Source: JAQGJA01 sp965651535 (GTDB lineage: Bacteria; Pseudomonadota; Alphaproteobacteria; Micavibrionales; SZUA-601). From it: DNA of 13,499 bases. Shown here one piece after another: positions 1-6,223 of this stretch. The notes beneath the pieces were generated by a model. The model did no database searches, was not told where the DNA came from, and was given only the letters and a program-made list of their open reading frames with translations. Location of the stretch: assembly GCA_965651535.1 (NCBI GenBank), contig CBFGSX010000037.1:1-13499 (forward strand). Reading direction: 5' to 3'. Within the stretch, counting starts at the first letter, position 1; the number at the start of each line of letters is the position of its first letter. A program made the translations under genes and the position numbers.

Positions 1-1
1 A

Positions 2-70
2 AACAAAGAGGGCGTTTACCACACCATCGAGCAGGCTTTGAAAGCCCCCTCTCCCAGCGCTGCGCGCTGA
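2..70 (+). CDS. 3' end of unidentified gene, C-terminus altered by a repeat
   Basis: The window opens inside a plus-strand gene. The frame starting at base 2 reads NKEGVYHTIEQALKA and has G or C at most third codon positions, like the other genes here. The frame starting at base 1 has mostly A or T there and looks non-coding. At about base 45 the reading enters a palindromic repeat and stops at TGA 68-70, so the present protein ends in a short repeat-encoded tail (PSPSAAR). Coding-like sequence resumes after the repeat in another frame (91-162). I do not recognise the family from the few residues visible. The alternative is that the true product reads through frame 1 to the TAG at 160-162, which codon use argues against. 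Confidence 0.45.
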   Translation, partial: NKEGVYHTIEQALKAPSPSAAR

Positions 71-92
71 CCTCTCCCGCGAGGGGAGAGGT
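45..92 (+). repeat. Palindromic GC-rich repeat, short form (CCTCTCCC family)
   Basis: This 48-bp block carries CCTCTCCC twice (48-55 and 71-78) and its complement GGGAGAGG once (84-91). Between the two copies lies an inner hairpin, AGCGC-TGC-GCGCT (56-68). The same arms appear in the longer element at 8685-8784. It interrupts a coding region: the frame before and after differs by 2 modulo 3. The copy looks like a dispersed non-autonomous palindromic repeat, comparable in style to rickettsial palindromic elements. The exact boundaries are estimates. Confidence 0.7.
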
Positions 93-162
93 ATTACTGG
101 ACGAATTCATCTATACGACTTTGACCGGCAAGATCATCGGCGATGTCGAGGATGAGGATTAG
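91..162 (+). pseudogene. Displaced C-terminal tail of the interrupted upstream gene
   Basis: In the frame that ends at TAG 160-162 this stretch reads LLDEFIYTTLTGKIIGDVEDED. It has mostly G or C at third codon positions and an acidic end typical of a real C-terminus. The coding-like frame before the repeat (2-46) is different, so the original tail seems to have been cut off by the repeat insertion. The tail still looks intact, which fits a recent event or a tail that is still reached by some route such as frameshifting. It ends 10 bp before the stop of the convergent gene on the minus strand. Confidence 0.4.
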
Positions 163-172
163 GCTCTAACGC

Positions 173-670
173 TTATTCGCACGCCACGACCGTCCGACGC
201 AGCACGTTTTTGGGCGCAATCACCAGGCGCGGGCGCAAGCGCCTTCCGGTATTCTTCCAGGCCACTTGCGCGCCCAGATCGGCTCCCGTCACGGCATTCA
301 TCGCTTCCAGATAGGCGTTCATCTTTGCCTCGGCGCGCGTTGACTCGGTTTCATTCTCACCTTCATCGGCGCGGTGAAGATGCCACAACACATCATATTT
401 CTGCGGCACATTCCCACCTCGGGTAATCGCCTCGAGCAGCGACAGTTTCTCCCGCCCTTCTTGCTGGAGCCTGCTTTCATAGGCCTGATGCTGTGCCGTC
501 GATAATGACAGATGATGATCCGACAGGAACAGCGCGTTTTGCTGGAACGCCGTCAGGTGGTGCATGACGCCAATCGCGGTAAAAACCTCCGCGCTCAACA
601 CCTGCCATCCATTGCCTTGATATTCGCGCGCACGCCGGGCGCGGAAAAACTCTACTGATTCCATTTGCAT
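173..670 (-). CDS. Hypothetical protein, 165 aa
   Basis: I do not recognise this protein. It is soluble-looking, with no signal peptide or membrane segment. Its middle is rich in charged and Gln residues and likely helical (around residues 40-80), followed by an acidic segment (DEGENETES) and a basic C-terminal part (GRRLRPRLVIAPKNVLRR). The start is supported by an AGGAG Shine-Dalgarno motif about 7 bases before ATG 670; a second in-frame ATG lies two codons later. Upstream, 671-815 is a clearly AT-rich spacer that must also hold the promoter of the divergent small gene at 816. On the minus strand a TTGATT hexamer near 730-735 with AT-rich sequence after it could be a promoter, but the match is weak. 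It converges with the disrupted gene that ends at 162. Confidence 0.7.
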   Translation of the reverse strand: MQMESVEFFRARRAREYQGNGWQVLSAEVFTAIGVMHHLTAFQQNALFLSDHHLSLSTAQHQAYESRLQQEGREKLSLLEAITRGGNVPQKYDVLWHLHRADEGENETESTRAEAKMNAYLEAMNAVTGADLGAQVAWKNTGRRLRPRLVIAPKNVLRRTVVACE

Positions 671-815
671 GATCTGCTCCTACCCAAAAAATTCCATAAT
701 AATATATCTTATGGCTAGTGGGTCACAAAAAATCAAGAGTATATTTATATTTCAAAAACAATATGTTAGCTTAATTTTAGTGGATTTTTATCCTCGGATA
801 TGATACCATTTCTCC

Positions 816-1001
816 ATGTTGTATATGCCCACTCATTCCGACTATCTGGATAATGCACGCAGCATGAAAGTCCCGCTTCTTTCAGCGGTTGCCCGCTTTG
901 CCGCCAATCTTGAAGGAATTCGCGACCCCTACCAGCGTGAAAACGCCATGAGCCGCTTCATCGAGCAACGCGCCGAAGCCCCCGACTTTAACTTTAACTA
1001 G
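816..1001 (+). CDS. Small hypothetical protein, about 58-61 aa
   Basis: This short gene has codon use like its neighbours (GCC, CGC, CTG, ATC) and encodes a compact helical protein: SAVARFAANLEGIRDPYQR, then ENAMSRFIEQRAEA. It has no signal peptide or membrane segment. The family is not recognised. ATG 816 and ATG 825 are both possible, and neither has a Shine-Dalgarno motif. A TATGAT hexamer at 799-804 lies 11 bases before ATG 816, so a leaderless or nearly leaderless message is possible, although no good -35 box precedes it. The gene converges with the minus-strand gene ending at 1014, with 12 bp between the stops. An overlapping minus-strand frame (994-1524) is Gly/Arg-rich and looks like a shadow. 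Confidence 0.6.
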   Translation: MLYMPTHSDYLDNARSMKVPLLSAVARFAANLEGIRDPYQRENAMSRFIEQRAEAPDFNFN

Positions 1002-1013
1002 TCGACACGCGCC

Positions 1014-1646
1014 TCAGGCCATCCGCAGCTTCGGCATGACCATGTCCGCCTGACGCGCGAACAACGTCTGGATGCAGGCGATTTTCTGGCGGTTCTGCTT
1101 GAAGCGGGCGATATTCGGCTCGCGCAGCACATCCGCCGCCACGTCTTCGCGAGGCGCACGGCGTTGCTGCGCCACCATCGCCGCCATCAGCAGCATGACC
1201 ATTTTTCTCAACTGTGCCAGCTCGGCTTCCTGCCGCGCCTGCGCGGTTTCCGCCGCATCGAACGCGGCACCCTCGGAGGCCAACAGCGCGGTGGATACCA
1301 TTTCCACCACATCCGCGCTGGAGTTTTCCTTTTTCTCGGTCGCGTCGTGATGTAGCGCCGTGCCGAGGAAACCCAGGGCCTGGACTGTGTCGTCGGTCAG
1401 CCCGAGACCCGCCATCATCGGCAAACCGAACAGGCTTTGGCACAACAGGCCCATCAGCATATTCTCGAATGCCACGCCCGAGATCCCCATGCCATCCGAA
1501 GACGGCGCGTTTTTCTTGCGCCATTCGCTGCGGCTTTTCACCGTCGTCCGGCGCGCCGTGCGGGATTTTTTCAGCTCGCGATCCAGATCGCGCAACACGT
1601 TGCGCCCGTCAGAAACAAGATTTTTTTGGAAATCACGGACATCCAT
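1014..1646 (-). CDS. Hypothetical protein, 210 aa, Ala/Met-rich helical
   Basis: I do not recognise this family. The N-terminus is basic and charged (residues 1-50, with RELKKSRTARR). A mildly hydrophobic stretch follows (about 53-95, with MLMGLLCQSLFGLPMMAGLGL), then an Ala/Glu-rich likely coiled region (about 105-160, with AETAQARQEAELAQLRKMVMLLMAAMVAQQ). The tail is helical (ARFKQNRQKIACIQTLFARQADMVMPKLRMA). The hydrophobic patches are short and contain Cys, Pro and Met, so membrane insertion is uncertain. Only a weak GAGG lies upstream of ATG 1646. The frame was preferred over overlapping Arg/Gly-rich frames because its codon use and composition look natural. The 143-bp spacer up to smpB (1647-1789) shows no gene or clear terminator. 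Confidence 0.7.
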   Translation of the reverse strand: MDVRDFQKNLVSDGRNVLRDLDRELKKSRTARRTTVKSRSEWRKKNAPSSDGMGISGVAFENMLMGLLCQSLFGLPMMAGLGLTDDTVQALGFLGTALHHDATEKKENSSADVVEMVSTALLASEGAAFDAAETAQARQEAELAQLRKMVMLLMAAMVAQQRRAPREDVAADVLREPNIARFKQNRQKIACIQTLFARQADMVMPKLRMA

Positions 1647-1789
1647 GGAACGGGCCTCGCAGAAAAAAGGACATACCGGCTTGACCGGCCCCTCCAGTAG
1701 ACCAAATTATGCTAAATTTACCCTTAACAAATAGACATAATTCATAGTTGATTGCATGATTTTATGTTATTTTATGACCCTGACGGGAT

Positions 1790-2269
1790 TCAATTCTTTT
1801 CCTTGAGGGTGCGGCGTTTCTCGCGGTCCCAGTCGCGCTGTTTGATCGACTCGCGCTTGTCCACGGCCTTTTTGCCCTTGGCCAGACCCAGCAGCAGCTT
1901 GATCTTGCCCTTTTTTGTGAAATACAGCTTGAGCGGCACCAGCGTCATGCCCTCGCGCTCGATCGCCGCCGAGAGCTTCTTGATTTCCTTTTGCTTGAGT
2001 AGCAAGGCGCGCGGGCGCTTGGGCTCGTGCTGAAGATGCGGGCCGGCCTGTTTGTATTCGTCGATCTGCATCCCGAAGATCTTGAACGAACCGTCGCGAT
2101 CCAGCCCGGCATAGGCCGATGTAATCTGGCCCTTGCCCAGACGCAAGGATTTCACCTCGGAACCCGTCAGGATAAGGCCCGCCTCGACCGTGTCCGCAAT
2201 CGCGTAGTCGAAACGCGCGCGGCGGTTTTCCGCGATCGGATCGCCATTGGCCCGTAAGTGTTGAGTCAT
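1790..2269 (-). CDS. smpB: SsrA-binding protein SmpB
   Basis: SmpB binds tmRNA and brings it to stalled ribosomes for trans-translation in the cytoplasm. The 159-aa length is normal. Family signatures seen in order are AENRRARFDYAI (residues 14-25), GLILTGSEVKSLRLGKGQI (beta-barrel core), the RALLLKQKEIKKL segment, VPLKLYFTKKGKIKLLLGLAKGKK and the basic tail DKRESIKQRDWDREKRR, which enters the ribosome. The start at ATG 2269 puts the conserved AENR at the expected distance; only a weak AAAGG precedes it. It lies 19 bp after the prepilin gene on the same strand, so the two may share a transcript. No intrinsic terminator is visible downstream. Confidence 0.97.
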   Translation of the reverse strand: MTQHLRANGDPIAENRRARFDYAIADTVEAGLILTGSEVKSLRLGKGQITSAYAGLDRDGSFKIFGMQIDEYKQAGPHLQHEPKRPRALLLKQKEIKKLSAAIEREGMTLVPLKLYFTKKGKIKLLLGLAKGKKAVDKRESIKQRDWDREKRRTLKEKN

Positions 2270-2288
2270 AAGGCCTTTGTATCAGACC

Positions 2289-3137
2289 CTAGTGCAAAAT
2301 GTAATGCTGTTGACACAGGCGGTCATGCATCTGGTCAATATTATACAAGGCCGTCGTCCCACCCGATGTGCGACAGGTCGCGCCATATCCCGGATAAGGG
2401 ATACCCCAGACATTGCCGCCCGCCGGTTTGCCGTCATCGTATTTCTCGTCGATGTATTTGGCCTGACCGACCGTCAGCGGACGGTGTCCCGCGGGATCAA
2501 CCGCATTGGTCATCCCGGCTGTGCTATAGCGCGGCCTGTTCTGAAAGCGAATGGCCACAGAGGCTCCCGCGTTATGCGTATCGGTAAAAATCGTAAAGCC
2601 TCCGCCGATTGGCGTGCCGGGATGGGTCTGGTGCCATTCCGGATTGGCCGGGTTGGCCATCGGGTTAATTCCCTTGAGAAAGCGCGACAACGCCAGATGT
2701 TTCCAGAACTGGCTCGTTTCATCATAGAAAAACGGCCCTGTCATCGCGCTGGTGCCCGCCTGTTCGCCGTTCCAGCCCGAGCCCCATTCTCCCACGCGGC
2801 CCACGCGCCCATCGCCGTTGCCGTTACGGCAAAACGACGTTGCGGAACAGTTGGGGATGCGCTGCGTGGCCAGAGGAAAATCCCCCGGGATCGAATCATA
2901 ACGCGCCTGAAATCCCTTGATCGCGGCCATGGTGCTTTGGATATCGGCCATCAGGCGGCGCGTCTTGGCCAGCCGCCACATTTCCTCGCCCTTGAGGACA
3001 CCACCAAGCAACAAACCAATAATCACCAACACGATGGCCATTTCGACCAGCGTCCATCCACGCACGAAAATATCCGAAACGGGATGGATTTTTCCGCTGC
3101 TGTTCCTATTGTTGTGAAGGCTTTCTCTTCTCACCAT
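2289..3137 (-). CDS. Type IV prepilin-like (pseudopilin) protein, orphan
   Basis: This is a membrane-anchored pilin-like protein. From ATG 3137 it has a long 27-residue leader ending in RG, then the class signature WTLVEMAIVLVIIGLLLGG (28-46), with Glu at +5 and one hydrophobic helix. The usual +1 Phe is replaced by Trp. The periplasmic domain has FQARYDSIPGDFP (76-88), a Cys pair around C97 and C103, a Gly/Asp loop NGNGDG (105-110) that resembles a metal-binding loop, and two late Cys residues (CRTSGG, RLCQQ). ATG 3137 was chosen because GGGAG lies 8 bases upstream; the frame remains open to ATG 3194. No pilus assembly, secretion or prepilin peptidase gene is nearby, so the partners must be elsewhere. 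It probably serves in a minor pilus, uptake or secretion apparatus, but its role cannot be told from sequence. Confidence 0.85.
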   Translation of the reverse strand: MVRRESLHNNRNSSGKIHPVSDIFVRGWTLVEMAIVLVIIGLLLGGVLKGEEMWRLAKTRRLMADIQSTMAAIKGFQARYDSIPGDFPLATQRIPNCSATSFCRNGNGDGRVGRVGEWGSGWNGEQAGTSAMTGPFFYDETSQFWKHLALSRFLKGINPMANPANPEWHQTHPGTPIGGGFTIFTDTHNAGASVAIRFQNRPRYSTAGMTNAVDPAGHRPLTVGQAKYIDEKYDDGKPAGGNVWGIPYPGYGATCRTSGGTTALYNIDQMHDRLCQQHYILH

Positions 3138-4962
3138 GTTCGATGCTCCCATGCGATCCATCTTGTCCGCCCTGATACTCTGTTTTGTTCTCACGCCACA
3201 AGCCGCGCAAGCCTCTGTGGCTCAAGATGTATCACAATGGCTCGAGCTGCGCAATTCCAAGCGCCTCGCGCCGTTCGAGACCTATGCGCGGTTTCTCGAG
3301 CGCCGTCCCGACTGGCCGGAAAGCCGCCTGTTGCGCGAAAAGGCCGAAAACGCACTGGGAAGCGGAAAAATCCCCGCCGAACGCCAGCGCCGGTATTTCG
3401 CACAATTCGCCCCCGTCACCGATGACGGAAAGCTTGCCCAGATCCGCGCGCTGGAGGGCAATGGCGGCACGACGCAGGCCATGGCGCTGCTGCGCGAGGC
3501 GTGGGAGGCGGGATCGTTCAGCGCCGCGCAACAGGATTTCATCCTGCAACGTTGGCGCGGGGCTTTGGGTGCGGCCAGCCATGAAAGACGTCTCGACGCG
3601 CTGTTGTGGCAAGGCAATCTTGCCCGCGCCGAACGCGCGCTTACCTATGTCGGCCCCAAGGCGCGGCGCATCGGGCGCGTGCGTTTGAATCTCCAGCGCA
3701 GCGACCGCAACGCCGAAGCCGAGGCGCTGGCCCTTCTGGACTCCGCGCCGCATGAAGGCGGGTTGTATTTCGATCTGGCGCGCCATTACCGCGGACGCGA
3801 TCGTAACGCTCAAGCCGTGCAAATTCTGGCGCGCTATCGCGGCGAAAAGAAGGGCCGTGAAAAGCAATGGTGGCGTGAGCGGCATCTTCTGGCACGACAT
3901 TATTTGAAGAAAGGCGATTTCAAAGCCTCCTATACGCTGGCGGCGGCGCACGCCACCGATACGCCCGCCGAGCTGGCCGAGGCGGAATGGCTGGCCGGGT
4001 GGATTGCGGTCACACGATTGAAACAACCCGAAAAAGCGCTGCAACATTTCGACCGGATGTTCCGCAACGTGCGCACGCCGATCTCGGTGGCACGCGCGGG
4101 GTACTGGGCCGGTATCGCCGCGCAACAGACGAAGCAATCCCATACCGCACGGCAATGGTTCGAACAGGCCGCCATGCATCCACACGTTTTCTACGGCCAG
4201 ATGGCAGCCTATGCTTTGGGCGATCCGAAAAAATACTATGCCGATTTCTTTGCACGCGGACGGGCCGCGCCTGCGCCGAAAAATCTGCGTGCCGATCTGA
4301 TCGAGGCGGCGCGTATCCTGAAAAACATGGGCAAGACCAAAGAACGTGATTTGTTCTTGCAAGCACTTTTGAATGATGCGCAGAAAAAGAACGCCGCCGA
4401 CGGCGTGATCGCCGTCGCACAGGAATTGAACAGCGCCAAAATCAAGCTGACCGCCGCCAAAGCCGCCTATGAACACGGCGTACTGGTGACGGATGCGCTG
4501 TTCCCACGGGTCAAGGTGCCGATCATGGGAAATGTCGAAAACGCGCTGACGCTGGGCGTCATCCGGCAGGAAAGCCAGTTCGACACGCATGCCGTCTCGT
4601 CGGCGGGCGCGCGCGGCTTGATGCAGCTTATGCCCATGACCGCCAAAGAAATCGCGCGGCAAAAAAAGCTCCCCTATCGCGGTGTAAGCCAACTGCACGA
4701 GCCGCATTACAACATGCAGCTGGGTCAGGCTTACTTGGAGAAAATGCTGGTGCGCTATGATTACTTCGTGCCGCTGGCCGCCGCCGCCTATAATGCGGGG
4801 CCGCGCAATGTCGATAAATGGATCGCCGAGATGGGCGATCCGCGCCGCAATCCGGCCTCCTGGGTGGACTGGGCCGAGCGGATTCCCTTCTATGAAACGC
4901 GCAATTACGTCCAGCGCGTCTGGGAATCCTATAGTCTTTACAAGATGTTATTACAAAAATAA
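3136..4962 (+). CDS. slt: Soluble lytic murein transglycosylase, Slt type
   Basis: This periplasmic enzyme cleaves the MurNAc-GlcNAc bond of peptidoglycan, leaving 1,6-anhydro ends. A signal peptide (MRSILSALILCFVLTPQAAQA, cut after AQA) starts at residue 6, so the start may be ATG 3136 or ATG 3151; neither has a strong Shine-Dalgarno motif. A long helical, Ala/Arg-rich region (about 30-450) fits the alpha-superhelix of Slt70-like enzymes. The C-terminal catalytic domain has the catalytic Glu in IRQES (E479), then SAGARGLMQLMP (489-500) and AAYNAGPRNV (550-559), as in family 1 lytic transglycosylases. At 608 aa it is of usual length. ATG 3136 overlaps the prepilin start codon on the other strand. 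The last codons are followed by A/T-rich sequence without a hairpin. Confidence 0.95.
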   Translation: MFDAPMRSILSALILCFVLTPQAAQASVAQDVSQWLELRNSKRLAPFETYARFLERRPDWPESRLLREKAENALGSGKIPAERQRRYFAQFAPVTDDGKLAQIRALEGNGGTTQAMALLREAWEAGSFSAAQQDFILQRWRGALGAASHERRLDALLWQGNLARAERALTYVGPKARRIGRVRLNLQRSDRNAEAEALALLDSAPHEGGLYFDLARHYRGRDRNAQAVQILARYRGEKKGREKQWWRERHLLARHYLKKGDFKASYTLAAAHATDTPAELAEAEWLAGWIAVTRLKQPEKALQHFDRMFRNVRTPISVARAGYWAGIAAQQTKQSHTARQWFEQAAMHPHVFYGQMAAYALGDPKKYYADFFARGRAAPAPKNLRADLIEAARILKNMGKTKERDLFLQALLNDAQKKNAADGVIAVAQELNSAKIKLTAAKAAYEHGVLVTDALFPRVKVPIMGNVENALTLGVIRQESQFDTHAVSSAGARGLMQLMPMTAKEIARQKKLPYRGVSQLHEPHYNMQLGQAYLEKMLVRYDYFVPLAAAAYNAGPRNVDKWIAEMGDPRRNPASWVDWAERIPFYETRNYVQRVWESYSLYKMLLQK

Positions 4963-4971
4963 TAAAATTTC

Positions 4972-5000
4972 TTGCCCTCGACTCGGCACGTGATTAAACT
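4972..5000 (+). promoter_or_regulatory. Possible sigma70-type promoter before the HTH gene
   Basis: TTGCCC (4972-4977) and TAAACT (4995-5000) are spaced by 17 bases, each matching 4 of 6 consensus positions. Transcription would start near 5007, about 12 bases before ATG 5019. The match is moderate and could be chance. Confidence 0.3.
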
Positions 5001-5018
5001 GCCGCAAATTGCCGTCAA

Positions 5019-5252
5019 ATGTATATACGGCCCGCCAAGCGAAATATGGGATCGAAATCCATGCCAAGCGCAAGCCCGATGCTGACCATCCACGACGTGG
5101 CAGCCAATCTCAACGTCGACGAACGCACCGTTCGCGAACTGATCCGCAAGAACGAATTGCGCGCAATCAAGATCGGCAAGGAATGGCGCGTCACCCCTGA
5201 CGACCTTGACACCTATGTCGAAGGCCACGCCAATTTCTGCGAAAAGAAATAA
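5019..5252 (+). CDS. Small excisionase/MerR-type helix-turn-helix protein
   Basis: This is a short DNA-binding protein of the excisionase-type HTH_17 family. The domain begins at MLTIHDVAANLNVDERTVRELI, followed by a short turn and the wing (AIKIGKEWRVTPDDLDTYV), and fills nearly the whole protein. Possible starts are ATG 5019, 5046, 5061 and 5079. The codons before 5079 are unlike the rest (ATA, CGA, GGA, CCA), so the real start may be 5061 or 5079, giving 57-63 residues. None has a clear Shine-Dalgarno motif. Such proteins act as Xis-like directionality factors or small regulators; no integrase is next to it. It is followed directly by two repeat elements. The HTH assignment is firm, the function unknown. 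Confidence 0.8.
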   Translation: MYIRPAKRNMGSKSMPSASPMLTIHDVAANLNVDERTVRELIRKNELRAIKIGKEWRVTPDDLDTYVEGHANFCEKK

Positions 5253-5261
5253 GCGACGCTC

Positions 5262-5281
5262 ATTCCGGCGGAAACCGGAAT
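5262..5281 (+). repeat. Short inverted repeat, ATTCCGG/CCGGAAT
   Basis: ATTCCGG (5262-5268) and CCGGAAT (5275-5281) form a 7-bp stem around CGGAAA. The wording (CATTCCGG...CCGGAATCC) matches a widespread style of small dispersed bacterial repeats. It lies 10 bp after the HTH stop codon and could also act as a 3' mRNA hairpin. There is no T-tract, so it is not a standard terminator. Confidence 0.5.
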
Positions 5282-5291
5282 CCAAAAAGAT

Positions 5292-5458
5292 GGAACCACA
5301 GAGCTAAACAGAGATAGACAGAGTTTGTTTGTTTATTTTTCCTGCCGCGTAACGGCCTGAAAACACAAATCTGACGTTTATCACAGTATTTGAATACGCT
5401 TCGCGCGTTTTTCGTTATTGCAGGACGCTCTGTTTTTCTCCGTTTAGCTCTGCGTTTC
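5292..5458. mobile_element. MITE-like element with terminal inverted repeats
   Basis: The left end (5299-5323) starts CAGAGCTAAAC and ends ACAGAG. The right end (5428-5452) is its reverse complement with 22 of 25 positions matching, and looser similarity extends the arms outward to about 5292 and 5458. The interior of roughly 100 bp is AT-rich, has no convincing gene, and includes a small GC hairpin-like patch (ACGCTTCGCGCGT). This is the layout of a miniature inverted-repeat element moved by a transposase encoded elsewhere. No clear target duplication was found. Arms of the CAGAG type resemble dispersed repeats known in many bacteria. With the flanking hairpins it explains the whole 297-bp gene-free stretch from 5253 to 5549. 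Confidence 0.6.
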
Positions 5459-5467
5459 AAAAAAACG

Positions 5468-5485
5468 GTTCCGAATTTTCGGAAC
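5468..5485. promoter_or_regulatory. Perfect palindrome GTTCCGAATTTTCGGAAC
   Basis: GTTCCGAA and TTCGGAAC are exact inverted copies separated by two T bases. It lies about 30 bp upstream of the putative -35 box of the DinB-like gene, so it could be an operator for a dimeric regulator. As RNA it would form a 6-bp stem with a 6-base loop followed by ATTTCTTTCT, so it may instead be a weak terminator. Confidence 0.4.
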
Positions 5486-5514
5486 ATTTCTTTCTATGGG
5501 CTTCAGGGAACATC

Positions 5515-5542
5515 TTGCAGGAACAACATGTTACGCTAGACT
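5515..5542 (+). promoter_or_regulatory. Candidate promoter of a leaderless DinB-like gene
   Basis: TTGCAG (5515-5520) and TAGACT (5537-5542) are spaced by 16 bases. The ATG at 5550 lies only 7 bases after the -10 box, where transcription would be expected to start. No Shine-Dalgarno motif is present, which fits a leaderless message. Confidence 0.4.
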
Positions 5543-5549
5543 ATCCTCT

Positions 5550-6128
5550 ATGGCCGCGCCGAAACTCGCCTCGCCCGGAGAGGGCATCCCGTTCCTCGAA
5601 CGATTTTTCGTGCGGCGCTTTATTCTGCCCCGCCTGAAAAAGAAATGGTCATGGGACGATGCCGACCGGATCTTCGCCCGCGAGACCGGTTTGATCATCG
5701 GCCTGATCGGCGATCTGACTCCCGAACAGCGCAAGACCCGCGTGCTGGTGCCGCGCCTGGCGGGAATGGAGGACTCGTCGCGCTATTGGTCGGTCGATCT
5801 GACGCTCGAGCATCTGATGATCGTCGTCAAGGGCATGTCCGACATCGTCATCCACCTGAGCCAAGGAAAACCCTTTCCGCATAACGTCGCCATCGCCGAC
5901 GTGAAGCCGCGCGGCATCTTGGGCGAGAACGCCGTCATCATTTTCGGCGACGTGATGAAACAGGCCGAGGATTATCTGAACAAGAATGTCTCGGACAGGC
6001 ATAGCGTCGTCACGCACGCGCATCCGTGGTTCGGGGCGATGGACGCCGCCGACTGGCATAATCTGATGGCCATGCATCACAGCCTGCACCGCCGCCAGAT
6101 CGAGAAGATCGTCTCGGGATTGAAGTAA
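5550..6128 (+). CDS. DinB-like putative metal-binding protein
   Basis: This 192-aa soluble protein probably has the DinB/YfiT four-helix-bundle fold. The metal-ligand pattern is suggested by H88 in DLTLEHLM and by the late motif MHHSLHRRQI, where H176 and H180 are spaced as in the H-x3-H of DinB_2 proteins. HPWFG (158-162) precedes that helix, as is common in the family. Members include thiol transferases and proteins of unknown function; the substrate cannot be inferred. The frame is open to ATG 5496, but codons 5496-5549 include AGG, AGA, CTA and ACA, unlike the rest, and a promoter lies within them, so ATG 5550 is preferred. It precedes the cydAB operon but has its own promoter, and another lies between them. 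Confidence 0.7.
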   Translation: MAAPKLASPGEGIPFLERFFVRRFILPRLKKKWSWDDADRIFARETGLIIGLIGDLTPEQRKTRVLVPRLAGMEDSSRYWSVDLTLEHLMIVVKGMSDIVIHLSQGKPFPHNVAIADVKPRGILGENAVIIFGDVMKQAEDYLNKNVSDRHSVVTHAHPWFGAMDAADWHNLMAMHHSLHRRQIEKIVSGLK

Positions 6129-6148
6129 TCCGGACAAAATTCGTCCCG

Positions 6149-6170
6149 TTTGATTTTCATTTGCATCAAA
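6149..6170. promoter_or_regulatory. Inverted repeat TTTGAT-N10-ATCAAA at the cydA promoter
   Basis: The two 6-bp arms (6149-6154 and 6165-6170) are exact inverted copies and the right arm overlaps the candidate -35 box. They resemble FNR half-sites (TTGAT/ATCAA), but FNR uses a 4-bp gap, so this is not a standard FNR box. It may be an operator of another regulator or chance in AT-rich sequence. Confidence 0.25.
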
Positions 6171-6189
6171 AATGACGCAGGCGCATAAT
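6161..6189 (+). promoter_or_regulatory. Candidate sigma70-type promoter of cydAB
   Basis: TTGCAT (6161-6166) and CATAAT (6184-6189) are spaced by the ideal 17 bases, with CATAAT matching 5 of 6 -10 positions. The start would be near 6196, leaving a short leader of about 28 bases with GGAG (6214-6217) 6 bases before ATG 6224. Confidence 0.5.
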
Positions 6190-6223
6190 TTGCGCGTCCT
6201 GGAATTTTCTGCCGGAGTCTCCC

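Noticed and set aside
994..1524. 176-aa open frame on the minus strand
   Set aside because: It is a Gly/Arg-rich frame overlapping the more natural 1014-1646 gene and the small 816-1001 gene.
1647..1789. Terminator for smpB
   Set aside because: No GC-rich stem followed by a T-tract was found on the minus strand in this AT-rich spacer.
2277..3425. 382-aa open frame on the plus strand
   Set aside because: It is antisense to the prepilin gene and runs into slt in another frame. Its Arg/His-rich composition has no recognisable motif.
3232..4707. 491-aa open frame on the minus strand
   Set aside because: It lies opposite the Slt gene, which has a signal peptide and full catalytic motifs. The minus frame has Arg/Gln/Gly-rich composition typical of a shadow.
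5260..5487. 75-aa open frame on the minus strand
   Set aside because: It reads through the MITE-like element and its flanking hairpins; its Arg/Lys/Phe-rich content has no domain.
6149..6170. FNR box upstream of cydA
   Set aside because: The half-sites are right but the gap is 10 bp rather than 4 bp, so it was listed only as an inverted repeat.
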